From: Rickettsiales bacterium UBA1997
Lineage (GTDB): Bacteria > Pseudomonadota > Alphaproteobacteria > Rickettsiales > UBA1997
Length of the DNA stretch: 8,885 nt
Reading direction: 5' to 3'
NCBI GenBank assembly: GCA_002335845.1
Contig: DDCV01000139.1
Location: forward strand, 1 to 8,885
Shown here: one piece after another, positions 1-7,103 of the stretch
Position numbering within the stretch: position 1 is the stretch's first letter
How the letters are laid out: each line of letters starts with the position of its first letter
Program-made: the position numbers and the translations under genes
Notes under the pieces: generated by a model
The model's database searches: none
Told to the model about the DNA's origin: nothing
What the model saw: only the letters and a program-made list of their open reading frames with translations

Positions 1-50
1 TATTTTGTAATTAGATACTTAATTAAATAGTATAATACCATTTCTAACCT

Positions 51-1256
51 TTATCTTTGCTTAAAAATATTTGAGCTAGATGATATAAGATCTATATTTC
101 GACTATTTTCTTGCGATCTGTTAAATCCTTCATTAATTAAAGCAGTTAGAAGGTTGGTGAAATTTATCCCACCCTCTTCTTTGGCCTGCCATAGATAATA
201 TCCTAAAGATCCTGGGAGTGGATTAATTTCATTGAGCCAAATTTCTCCAGTTTTTTTATTGCATAAAAAATCAATTCTTGGAGCGCCGTGAGCTTTGATG
301 ATTGAAAATGCTTTTTTTGCAGCATCAAAAATGAAATCTTTTTGTTTTTTGGTTAATTTTGGATTTAGAATTCTTGAAGCCGAAGCCATTCCTTCAGAAA
401 TTGGCACTGATAATTTATTATCAAGCGTGCCATTTGCTAAATATTTATCTTTGAAGCTTAGAAAGCTTTGTTCAGTATTTTTTGGCTCCTCAATTGCTGA
501 TAGCATTATATCATCACTTAAGGCATTGGTAACGCTGATATTATACTCAACTAAATTTTCAACAAAAGGCTCTATCATGGCGACATTGTCCATTTTAAAA
601 ATTTGCAATAGCGCATCATAAAGCTCTTCTTGATTATCAACTTTGCTTACACCAATACTGCTGCCAAGATTGCAAGGCTTAACGCAAGCAGGAAAATCAA
701 TTTTAAGATCTTTTAATAAATCTTTTTTCTTGATTAGGGCGATATTTTTGGGCTTTTTTATCAAAATATCGGGCAGAACATTTATACCAGAATTTTTTAA
801 AATATTTTTAGCTATGCTTTTATTCATAAAAATTGCTGAAGCAAAATGATCGCAACCAGTAAAGCTAACATTGGCAGCAGATAAAGCGCCTTGTAATTGA
901 CCATTTTCACCAGCGCCACCATGAAGAGCAAGAAAAGCTATATCGAAATATATTTTCTTATTCTTGGAAAAAAAAGATTGGCTTTTGACTGTGAAAAAAG
1001 CTCCATCGCTAAAATCATCGCCTAAATCAAGAGTTATTTTGGTCAATTTATCTTTTTGCTGCGAAGAAAAATGATAATTTTTACGATCCAACAAAGCTTC
1101 TCCACTAAACCATTGCCCATTTTGATCAATATAAACTGGGAGTGCATCATATAAGGAAGAATCCATGGCTTCAATAATTTGCAAGCCTGTTAAAATGCTG
1201 ACATCATGCTCTGGCGAAGTGCCGCCAAAGAAAATGGCGATTGTTTTTTTAGTCAT
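51..1256 (-). CDS. ddl: D-alanine--D-alanine ligase
   Basis: ATP-grasp enzyme that joins two D-alanines into the dipeptide used for the peptidoglycan stem, in the cytoplasm. The N-terminal motif GGTSPEHDVS (residues 11-20) carries the Glu matching E. coli DdlB E15. HGGAGENGQLQG (112-123) is the usual HGxxGEDGxxQG with Asp replaced by Asn. VKPCNLGSSIGVSKV (192-206) holds the ATP-loop Lys and the Ser matching S150. Tyr272 in KDKYL matches Y216, the residue replaced by His in VanA-type D-Ala-D-lactate ligases, so D-Ala-D-Ala specificity is expected. RIDF (327-330) and NEINPLPGS (342-350) supply the metal and substrate residues. At 401 residues it is longer than DdlB (about 306) and DdlA (about 364), partly from inserts and a Ser/Asn-rich tail after residue 376. 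The ATG lies 3 bp after the waaA stop and has no Shine-Dalgarno. It is last in the run and outside the usual murC-murB-ftsQ setting. Confidence 0.93.
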   Translation of the reverse strand: MTKKTIAIFFGGTSPEHDVSILTGLQIIEAMDSSLYDALPVYIDQNGQWFSGEALLDRKNYHFSSQQKDKLTKITLDLGDDFSDGAFFTVKSQSFFSKNKKIYFDIAFLALHGGAGENGQLQGALSAANVSFTGCDHFASAIFMNKSIAKNILKNSGINVLPDILIKKPKNIALIKKKDLLKDLKIDFPACVKPCNLGSSIGVSKVDNQEELYDALLQIFKMDNVAMIEPFVENLVEYNISVTNALSDDIMLSAIEEPKNTEQSFLSFKDKYLANGTLDNKLSVPISEGMASASRILNPKLTKKQKDFIFDAAKKAFSIIKAHGAPRIDFLCNKKTGEIWLNEINPLPGSLGYYLWQAKEEGGINFTNLLTALINEGFNRSQENSRNIDLISSSSNIFKQR

Positions 1257-1259
1257 TTA

Positions 1260-2504
1260 TTAAATATTTTTTATGATTTCTTTGGTAACATTAATTTTTT
1301 TAATAGTGCTTTTGGCATTTTTTAATAAATCCTTGGCGAGGTTTTTATCGAGCAGCAATTTTGTAATATATTTTTCAAAATTATCTGACTTATCAATAAT
1401 TATACAGCCTTTGTTTTTTATTAATTCTTGATATATGTCGCCAAAATTATAGAAGTTTTTGCCACTTATGACAGCACAATCTAGCTTGATTGCTTCAAAT
1501 GGATTATGCCCGCCAATATCAGCTAAAGAACCGCCAATAAAAGCAAAATCTGCCAATTTATAAAAAAGACCTAATTCACCCAAACTATCGACGAGATAAA
1601 TCTCTTTATCTTGATGAATTTTGTCATTATTACTGCGTTTGGCAAATTTATAGTTTTTGAGTAGATTGCAGATTTCTTGACTTCTATTGGGATGCCTAGG
1701 AATTATTATTGTTAGTAGATTAGGAAATTTTGTTTTTAGATTTTTGTGACATTCAATAATAATCTCTTCTTCTTTTGAATGCGTGCTGGCGCAGAGCAAT
1801 ATTTTTCTATTTTTTATCTTAGATTTTAATTTCTTTAATTCATCATCATCAAAAAATAAAGCTTTGCTTTGCGCCTTCAGATCGCCAAAAAACAAAACTT
1901 CTTGGCTTTTTAGTTTTATAAATTTGTCTTTGTCATTTTGGCTTTGAACAAAAATCTTATCAAATTTATCAAAAATTTTTGTAAAAAAGAATCTTTGTAA
2001 AAAAAGCCATCTGCGATATGATTTTTGTGAAATTCTAGCATTTACCAAATAAAGCGGGATTTGCAGCTTTTTAGCTTCGCAAATTAAATTTGGCCAAATT
2101 TCTGATTCAACGAAAATTGCTTTATCAAATTGCCAAAAATTAAGAAAATTTCTAGCCACATAAAATGAATCGACTGGTAAAAATTGGTGCATTAAACGCT
2201 CATTAAATTCTGCTAATTTATTATGCACAATTTGTGCTGAGGTTAGTGTGGTTGTGGTTAGTAATATCTTGCTATCCTTATCTTTTTTTAAGATTTCTTC
2301 AATGAGAGTTAGTGCAGAATTTGTTTCACCTACGCTAACAGCATGAACCCAAATAATTTTTCCTTGAGGTCGATTAATTGTTATTTTAGCAAAGCGCTGA
2401 GCAAAGCTGATCTTGTTTTCCTTGCCCTTAAAAGCGCGATAAATTAGCCAAATTTCAATAAAAGGAAAAGCTGCGATTGATAAAGCTTTGTAAATTGTTA
2501 ACAT
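1260..2504 (-). CDS. waaA: 3-deoxy-D-manno-octulosonic acid (Kdo) transferase
   Basis: Glycosyltransferase (GT30) that transfers Kdo from CMP-Kdo to the lipid A precursor at the inner face of the cytoplasmic membrane. The N-terminal hydrophobic helix (about residues 3-23) is the membrane anchor. VHAVSVGET (53-61) contains Glu60, the position of the catalytic Glu in this family. FVESEIWPNL (131-140) is the conserved ESExWPN motif, GDLK (207-210) replaces the common GNLK, and IPRHP (268-272) plus GGSLADIGGHNPFE (324-337) form the CMP-Kdo-binding C-terminal lobe. The length of 414 residues is close to the E. coli enzyme (425). The start codon lies inside the last codons of the upstream flavin hydroxylase gene (7-bp overlap), which implies translational coupling. 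GGAGG directly abuts the ATG with no spacer, so it may just be hydroxylase coding sequence. The number of Kdo residues added cannot be read from sequence. Confidence 0.95.
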   Translation of the reverse strand: MLTIYKALSIAAFPFIEIWLIYRAFKGKENKISFAQRFAKITINRPQGKIIWVHAVSVGETNSALTLIEEILKKDKDSKILLTTTTLTSAQIVHNKLAEFNERLMHQFLPVDSFYVARNFLNFWQFDKAIFVESEIWPNLICEAKKLQIPLYLVNARISQKSYRRWLFLQRFFFTKIFDKFDKIFVQSQNDKDKFIKLKSQEVLFFGDLKAQSKALFFDDDELKKLKSKIKNRKILLCASTHSKEEEIIIECHKNLKTKFPNLLTIIIPRHPNRSQEICNLLKNYKFAKRSNNDKIHQDKEIYLVDSLGELGLFYKLADFAFIGGSLADIGGHNPFEAIKLDCAVISGKNFYNFGDIYQELIKNKGCIIIDKSDNFEKYITKLLLDKNLAKDLLKNAKSTIKKINVTKEIIKNI

Positions 2505-3679
2505 CCTCCAGCAGATTTAATAAATAGTTTTTTTAATCTTGATATTTTGTTAACCACACCAAGTCCAACCTGACGAGCTAGCGCTATTGTCTGACTTTTA
2601 TTCTCAAATAATGAATTTAAAATATCAGTAGCGATAACCATTTTTCTGGCGTTAAATCCAGCTTTTTTATTATATTCTGCGATCATATTTTTTGACGCAA
2701 TATCAAGGCCATTTAAGAAATTTTCTTTGATAAGTTTTTGTAATATTTGAATAGAAGCGATTGCCAAGTTAAAACCCTGTCCAGCAATTGGATGAACTCC
2801 ACAAGAAGCATCTCCTACTAATAGCATGTTTTTATAATAAAATTTTTCCGCCTCAATTAGAGTTAGTGGATATGAAAATTTTTGCGATATTTGATCAACC
2901 TCGCCAACATCATTAATTATTTTTTTATTAAGCTGATTGATAAAATTTTCTTCATCTAAACTTAAATAAGCCTCAATATTATCATCAGGCAAGATCCAAA
3001 CTATTGATGATTTATTTGGTTCTTTGAGTGGCAAAATTGCCAAAGGTCCTGTATTATAAAATTTTTCAAAAGCGGTGTTATTATGAGATTTTTGATGAGT
3101 TATGTTAAAAACTATTGCCGTTTGATAATATTTTTTTGTTGTGGTGTGAATATGATATTTTTTACGCAATTGCGAAAAGCGACCATCGCAAGCTAATATA
3201 AGCTTTGTTGATATTTTCTGATTATCATTGAGCGTTATTGAGTTTTCATCAAAATTAATGTCTTGATAAGATTTTGGACAAAAAACCTTGATATTTTTTT
3301 GCTTTATAACCTTGTTGCGCAAAGCATTGTGGATTTGATAGCTTTCAATAATTTGCCCTAATTGCTTGTTTTTTTTATCAACCTCCTTGCCGATAAAATC
3401 TAAAATAAAAGGCGAATTAGCATCACTTATTCTGATATCACAAATCTTGCCAGCATCGATTTGCAACTCATCATAAATGCCAATTTCTTGAAAAAATTTG
3501 AGTGAAGATGAAGAAATAGCATATCCACGTCCGTCAGATTTGCGATCTTTGTTGATAATATCTTCTTGTTCGATAATGGCTATCTTAAGATCAAGAGAAA
3601 TCTGCGCCATTGCTAAAGCTGAGGTCATTCCTGCAAAGGAGCCGCCAATTATTACAATGTCGAAATTATTATTAATCAT
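2498..3679 (-). CDS. UbiH/UbiF/COQ6-family FAD-dependent ubiquinone-biosynthesis hydroxylase
   Basis: Class A flavin monooxygenase, most likely hydroxylating the ring of a ubiquinone precursor using O2, NAD(P)H and FAD. Residues counted from the ATG at 3679: the N-terminal Rossmann motif is IIGGSFAGM (10-18), the DG motif is ACDGRFSQLRKK (163-174), and the FAD-ribityl GD motif is VGDASCGVHPIAGQGFNLA (288-306), where HPIAGQGFNLA is typical of ubiquinone hydroxylases. The length of 393 residues is normal. An upstream TTG (3682-3680) would add one residue, but I prefer the ATG because it overlaps the cimA stop by one base (TGATG), a classic coupling arrangement. The 3' end overlaps waaA by 7 bp. 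Which ring carbon is modified (UbiH, UbiF, UbiI or the alphaproteobacterial UbiL/UbiM types) cannot be decided here, so no symbol is given. The nearby bc1 genes fit a ubiquinone-using respiratory chain. Confidence 0.85.
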   Translation of the reverse strand: MINNNFDIVIIGGSFAGMTSALAMAQISLDLKIAIIEQEDIINKDRKSDGRGYAISSSSLKFFQEIGIYDELQIDAGKICDIRISDANSPFILDFIGKEVDKKNKQLGQIIESYQIHNALRNKVIKQKNIKVFCPKSYQDINFDENSITLNDNQKISTKLILACDGRFSQLRKKYHIHTTTKKYYQTAIVFNITHQKSHNNTAFEKFYNTGPLAILPLKEPNKSSIVWILPDDNIEAYLSLDEENFINQLNKKIINDVGEVDQISQKFSYPLTLIEAEKFYYKNMLLVGDASCGVHPIAGQGFNLAIASIQILQKLIKENFLNGLDIASKNMIAEYNKKAGFNARKMVIATDILNSLFENKSQTIALARQVGLGVVNKISRLKKLFIKSAGGC

Positions 3680-5268
3680 CAAATATTTAATAATTTATAA
3701 GTGAGGCCATCTTTGATAGCTTGAAAAGAGGCATAAACAATATTTTGTGAAACGCCAATTGTTGTCCATTTTTTGCCATCCTCATCACGAAATTCTATTA
3801 AAACACGAGTTATAGCTTTGGTTCCGTTGGATGGATTTATTATTCTTACCTTATAATCGCTTAAATCTATATTTTCTATATTTTGATATTTTTTACTTAA
3901 ACATTTTCGTAAAGCGCGGTCAATAGAATTAACAGATCCATTTCCAGAAGCTTGGGCAGAGATTATCTCACTACCTAGCTTAATTTTTAGCAATGCTTTG
4001 GATGTTGTTTTTATTTCTTTATTGCCAATATATTCGACATCATTAGTGCTATCAAAGCTAACTAGCTCAAAAAAATCTTTTTTATCAAATAATGTTTTGT
4101 AAGCCAATATAGCAAAGCTTGCATCAGCAATATCATAAGAATAGCCTTTGGATTCTAGTGATTTTACCTCTTTGACTAAATCGGTAATTTTTTGTGATAT
4201 TTTTTTATCATTTATATCAATGCCGATTTCTTTTAAACGATCAACAATATTTGACCTTCCTGCCTGATCAGAAACTATAATAAATCTTTTATTGCCAACC
4301 TTATTGGGCTCGACATGCTCATAGCATTGTGGATTTTTGGTAACAGCTGAAACATGAAGACCGCCCTTATGGGCAAAAGCATATTTACCAACATATGGAG
4401 CAAAATCATTGCGCTCCTTACCAATCAAATCATCAACATAATGAGAGACACTTTTGAGATTTTTAAGCTGAGTCTCATTGATGCCAACATCAAAGCCCAT
4501 TTTTAATGTTAATGTTGGAATTATTGAAACTAAATCGGCGTTACCGCATCTTTCACCAATGCCGTTAATAGTGCCTTGAACTTGTGTAACCCCAGCCTCT
4601 ACGGCGGCAATTGAATTGGCAACTGCCTGATTTGAATCATTATGACAATGAATTCCAAGATTTTTTCCTGAGATTTTTTTAGCAACTTGCGTTACAATAT
4701 CTCTTATCTCGCTTGGCAAAGTGCCGCCATTAGTATCGCACAAAACAATCCATCTGGCCCCAGCTTTAAAAGCGCATTTGATAACTTTAAGAGCAAAATT
4801 TTTATTAGCCTTGAAGCCATCAAAAAAATGTTCAGCATCAAAAATGGCCTCTTTATTATTTTCCACAATATATTCGATTGAGCCTTTTATCATTTGCAGA
4901 TTCTCTTCCTCGCTAATATGAAGAGCTTGATTTAGATGAAAATCCCAACATTTACCAACGATGCAAATGGCTTTGGTATCGCTTTTAATCAAGGCATTTA
5001 AGCCAGCATCTTCATGTGCCAACAAATCACGACGATGTGTCATGCCAAAAGCAGTGAATTTAGATATTTTTAATTCTGGAAGCTGCTTAAAAAAATCATC
5101 ATCAGTTGGATTGGCACCGGGCCAGCCACCTTCAATATAATCAAAGCCAACTTCATCTAATTTTTGTGAAATAGCGATTTTATCACGCAAGCCAAAATTA
5201 ATGGTGCTCGTTTGTGCGCCGTCACGCAATGTTGAATCGTAAATATAGATGCGAGGTTTTTTGGTCAT
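3679..5268 (-). CDS. cimA: (R)-citramalate synthase
   Basis: Condenses pyruvate and acetyl-CoA to (R)-citramalate, the first step of the threonine-independent route to 2-oxobutyrate and isoleucine. The HMGL-like TIM barrel begins with YDSTLRDGAQ (10-19), which has the metal-binding Asp and catalytic Arg. YIEGGWPGANP (44-54) is characteristic of the long CimA subfamily rather than LeuA. HCHNDSNQA (207-215) supplies the metal His pair and NGIGERCGNADL (235-246) is the family signature. A linker with AHKGGLHVSA (299-308) leads to a LeuA-type regulatory dimerisation domain (about 380-529), normally the site of feedback inhibition by isoleucine. The full length of 529 residues matches this subfamily. 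Homocitrate synthase and 2-isopropylmalate synthase are less likely given the GGWPG motif. The ATG has no Shine-Dalgarno. It heads the cimA-hydroxylase-waaA-ddl run after a 137-bp gap. No other branched-chain amino acid gene lies in the window. Confidence 0.92.
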   Translation of the reverse strand: MTKKPRIYIYDSTLRDGAQTSTINFGLRDKIAISQKLDEVGFDYIEGGWPGANPTDDDFFKQLPELKISKFTAFGMTHRRDLLAHEDAGLNALIKSDTKAICIVGKCWDFHLNQALHISEEENLQMIKGSIEYIVENNKEAIFDAEHFFDGFKANKNFALKVIKCAFKAGARWIVLCDTNGGTLPSEIRDIVTQVAKKISGKNLGIHCHNDSNQAVANSIAAVEAGVTQVQGTINGIGERCGNADLVSIIPTLTLKMGFDVGINETQLKNLKSVSHYVDDLIGKERNDFAPYVGKYAFAHKGGLHVSAVTKNPQCYEHVEPNKVGNKRFIIVSDQAGRSNIVDRLKEIGIDINDKKISQKITDLVKEVKSLESKGYSYDIADASFAILAYKTLFDKKDFFELVSFDSTNDVEYIGNKEIKTTSKALLKIKLGSEIISAQASGNGSVNSIDRALRKCLSKKYQNIENIDLSDYKVRIINPSNGTKAITRVLIEFRDEDGKKWTTIGVSQNIVYASFQAIKDGLTYKLLNI

Positions 5269-5324
5269 ATTGTCAATTTGAATTATGTCGCAATTGATTT
5301 TTCCTTATGGTTAATACCAAAAAT

Positions 5325-5350
5325 TATCTTTAAAAATTTAATTAAAGATA
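5325..5350. repeat. AT-rich 9-bp inverted repeat between trmL and cimA
   Basis: TATCTTTAA (5325-5333) and TTAAAGATA (5342-5350) are exact reverse complements with an 8-base loop. It sits in the 137-bp gap after the trmL stop and before cimA, the only sizeable gap between same-strand genes apart from the palindrome. It could be a weak hairpin, or part of the promoter region of the cimA run. With one G-C pair per stem and no following T-run on the minus strand it is a poor intrinsic terminator. I see no convincing promoter boxes in the rest of the gap. Confidence 0.25.
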
Positions 5351-5405
5351 GATTCTGTTATGATAAATCAAATTCAGTAAAAATCGACATATTTTTATCT
5401 ATTAT

Positions 5406-5846
5406 TTAATGAGCTGCAAATGATAATATTATACCACACGAGACTGCGATATTTAAAGATCTGGCATCTTTTTTCATTATAATTTTGATTCTCTCATGGC
5501 ATTTTTCATGAATATCAAGCGGAACCCCTGAGCTTTCTTGACCAAAAAGCACGATATCATTATCTAAAAATTTAAAATTTTTGGCATTTTTATCACTCTT
5601 AGTAGTTGCTAAGATTAAACGCGATTTATTTGCCCTAACCTCTTTATCAAAAAACTCGTCAAATGAATTGTGACGAATTATATTTACTAAGTCATAATAA
5701 TCTAAAGCAGATTTACGAATTTTTTTTATATCGAAAGGAAAGCCGCACGGCTCTATAATGTGCAAATCAACACCAAAACAAGCGCAGCTTCTGATTATAG
5801 TGCCAACATTTCCGGCAATTTCTGGCTGAAATAAAGCTATTTTCAT
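5406..5846 (-). CDS. trmL: tRNA (cytidine(34)-2'-O)-methyltransferase
   Basis: SPOUT-class methyltransferase that 2'-O-methylates the wobble nucleotide of leucine tRNAs using S-adenosylmethionine. Nearly the whole protein is the knotted SPOUT domain. FQPEIAGNVGTIIRSCACFG (6-25) matches the N-terminal PEIPxNxGNxxR region with the catalytic Arg at 19. HIIEPCGFPFD (29-39) and LDYYDL (48-53) follow. LFGQESSGVP (100-109) is motif 2 and ARSLNIAVSCGI (128-139) is motif 3 of the AdoMet-binding trefoil knot. The latter replaces the E. coli SMNLSNAV with an alphaproteobacterial-looking SLNIAVS. The 146 residues stop about 10 short of E. coli TrmL (157), losing only the tail after the knot. It starts 6 bp after the upstream small gene, so the two are probably cotranscribed. 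There is no Shine-Dalgarno. Proteins of this size with this fold are almost always TrmL; the exact tRNA target is inferred. Confidence 0.9.
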   Translation of the reverse strand: MKIALFQPEIAGNVGTIIRSCACFGVDLHIIEPCGFPFDIKKIRKSALDYYDLVNIIRHNSFDEFFDKEVRANKSRLILATTKSDKNAKNFKFLDNDIVLFGQESSGVPLDIHEKCHERIKIIMKKDARSLNIAVSCGIILSFAAH

Positions 5847-5852
5847 GTAGAA

Positions 5853-6251
5853 TTATAAACTTACTGTTTGAGATCCTTGTAGCCTTGCCCGCTCTTCTTG
5901 CTTTCTAATCTCATCAGCGTGAGATTTTCCGGCATCAAGATTATTATCTAGATGCATTAAATTGCTAGCTTCGATGCTTTGTGGGCTATTGCCTGGTTTT
6001 ACATCATTATATTCAGTAACCTGAGTGTTTGATGTATAATTTTTTGACTCATTTATTGCTGCATAAGCCATGATGACAGCTGCTGCCGTAACTGGATTTA
6101 AAAATGCAAAGCCAACGAAGGCGGAAGATTTTAATGCATTACTAGCTAATGATATAGAGCCTCCACCATTATCTTTCTCACTTTTAGGGGCAATATTCTT
6201 GCTACTTGTTGGATCTGCGATTGGTTTGTTTCCTGTAACTGCTTCAGCCAT
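5853..6251 (-). CDS. Hypothetical small membrane-associated protein, unrecognised
   Basis: I do not recognise this 132-residue protein. Residues 1-40 are polar, Gly/Ser/Lys-rich and look disordered. Residues about 43-66 form one hydrophobic, Ala/Val/Phe-rich stretch (SAFVGFAFLNPVTAAAVIMA) long enough to cross a membrane once. Residues 67-132 are polar, with a charged, probably helical segment near the end (HADEIRKQEERARLQG). No signal-peptidase site, lipobox, Cys pair or catalytic motif is visible. It is likely real: an uninterrupted frame, tight spacing (6 bp) to trmL, and a plausible protein composition. The opposite strand also has a 63-codon open frame over the N-terminal part, which I treat as a shadow. 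The ATG at 6251 follows AAAAGACT, only weakly Shine-Dalgarno-like. It is probably lineage-specific, and no function is proposed. Confidence 0.7.
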   Translation of the reverse strand: MAEAVTGNKPIADPTSSKNIAPKSEKDNGGGSISLASNALKSSAFVGFAFLNPVTAAAVIMAYAAINESKNYTSNTQVTEYNDVKPGNSPQSIEASNLMHLDNNLDAGKSHADEIRKQEERARLQGSQTVSL

Positions 6252-6300
6252 AGTCTTTTAATCTTTTAGTAAAAAAAATAATATTTATTACGTATATATA

Positions 6301-6320
6301 ATCATAACATATTTTATGAT
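6301..6320. repeat. 7-bp inverted repeat at the end of the MurU-like gene
   Basis: ATCATAA (6301-6307) and TTATGAT (6314-6320) are reverse complements around a 6-base loop, spanning the stop codon of the nucleotidyltransferase gene. On the minus strand the hairpin is followed by TATATATACG rather than a T-run. About 12 bases further on comes AATAA-ATA-TTATT (6289-6277) and then a run of Ts (6276-6271). Together they could give modest termination before the small hypothetical gene, but both stems are almost pure A-T and may be chance in this base composition. Confidence 0.25.
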
Positions 6321-7084
6321 TTTTGTAAAACCTTTTGTAAAATATCTGCACTATTTTTAATTGCCGCAATATCGCCTATGTGAAAAAAATTAGCACTTAA
6401 TTCAATAGCTCTTATATTGTTTATATCTCCATTATTTGATAATTTTTCTTTAAAAAAATAGGACAGAGAAAAACTTTGATCTTGAGGTTTGCGCTGTAAA
6501 ATAATTGGATCTATAATAGCCAATCCAACATAAGCATGGCTGTTGATTTTATTATCTTTACGAATTTGATTTTTAGGCAATAATTCAAAGTCACCAATGC
6601 CATCATAGCCATGATATTTATTTTTTGCTTTTAATCCCAGCAATATTTCGCAATTATTATCATGTTTTTTGATTTCTAGCCAAGCTTGCCATATTTTTTT
6701 GATCTGTGAATCGTTGCTTTCTTCACGCCATAAAATATCACCATTAATTATTAATAGCGGTTTTTTGAGGTTTATTTTATCTTGAGCAAACACTAGCGCT
6801 CCGCCCGTTTCAATTTTTTCATTCTCTTGAGAAAAAATAATTTTTGGGTTATGTTGCTTTTCAATGAATTTTTTGACTTGGTCGCTTAAATAAAAACCAT
6901 TAATAATGATTTTTTGGATTGAATCAATTTCATTTAGCTTATCGACACTATATTGCAAAATCTCTTTGCCTAATATTTTAACTAGTGGCTTTGGAACGAT
7001 GTCAGTCAATGGGCGCATTCTCTCTCCGCGCCCAGCAGCAAAAATAAAAGCTTGGGTTAGTTTTGCAGAATTTTCTTGAAGCAT
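6314..7084 (-). CDS. murU: MurU-like N-acetylmuramate-1-phosphate uridylyltransferase (sugar-1-phosphate nucleotidyltransferase)
   Basis: Nucleotidyltransferase-fold enzyme that in the MurU family makes UDP-MurNAc from MurNAc-1-phosphate, recycling peptidoglycan sugars and bypassing de novo synthesis. FAAGRGERMRPLT (15-27) is the nucleotide-binding loop and PKPL (31-34) the following Lys motif. ETGGAL (92-97) binds the base or sugar, NGD (114-116) is the metal-binding Asp site, and GIGDFELL (162-169) and FFHIGDIAAIK (233-243) match the C-terminal substrate and metal segments (IGD instead of the usual VGT). At 256 residues it is slightly longer than MurU because of 10 residues before the usual start; no alternative start is available. 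The kinase partner AmgK, often adjacent in other proteobacteria, is absent here. The start is 19 bp from the palindromic element and has no Shine-Dalgarno or clear promoter of its own. Another hexose-1-phosphate nucleotidyltransferase specificity is possible. Confidence 0.78.
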   Translation of the reverse strand: MLQENSAKLTQAFIFAAGRGERMRPLTDIVPKPLVKILGKEILQYSVDKLNEIDSIQKIIINGFYLSDQVKKFIEKQHNPKIIFSQENEKIETGGALVFAQDKINLKKPLLIINGDILWREESNDSQIKKIWQAWLEIKKHDNNCEILLGLKAKNKYHGYDGIGDFELLPKNQIRKDNKINSHAYVGLAIIDPIILQRKPQDQSFSLSYFFKEKLSNNGDINNIRAIELSANFFHIGDIAAIKNSADILQKVLQKS

Positions 7085-7103
7085 TTTAATTAAAGATAAA
7101 CTT

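Noticed and set aside
5..36. Plus-strand -10-like TATAAT (31-36) with an upstream TTGTAA (5-10)
   Set aside because: The 20-base spacing is poor and it would transcribe only antisense into ddl; AT-rich sequence gives such boxes often.
295..621. 108-codon plus-strand open frame inside ddl
   Set aside because: It is fully antisense to a well-supported ddl, has no recognisable domain or start signals, and the composition is that expected from the reverse of an AT-rich gene.
3680..3682. TTG as start of the flavin hydroxylase gene
   Set aside because: It adds one residue only; the adjacent ATG overlaps the cimA stop as TGATG and is the more natural start.
4687..4921. Two overlapping plus-strand open frames inside cimA
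   Set aside because: Antisense to the conserved HMGL barrel with no independent support.
6070..6261. 63-codon plus-strand open frame with hydrophobic C-terminal part, opposite the small hypothetical gene
   Set aside because: Could look like a small membrane peptide, but it overlaps a longer frame with better operon spacing to trmL, and hydrophobicity here follows from the complementary Ala/Gly-rich codons.
5337..7098. 14-bp exact direct repeat TTTAATTAAAGATA at 5337-5350 and 7085-7098, upstream of cimA and murU
   Set aside because: With only one G and otherwise A/T, about one such match is expected by chance in 8.9 kb of DNA this AT-rich; no shared spacing to the starts supports a regulatory site.
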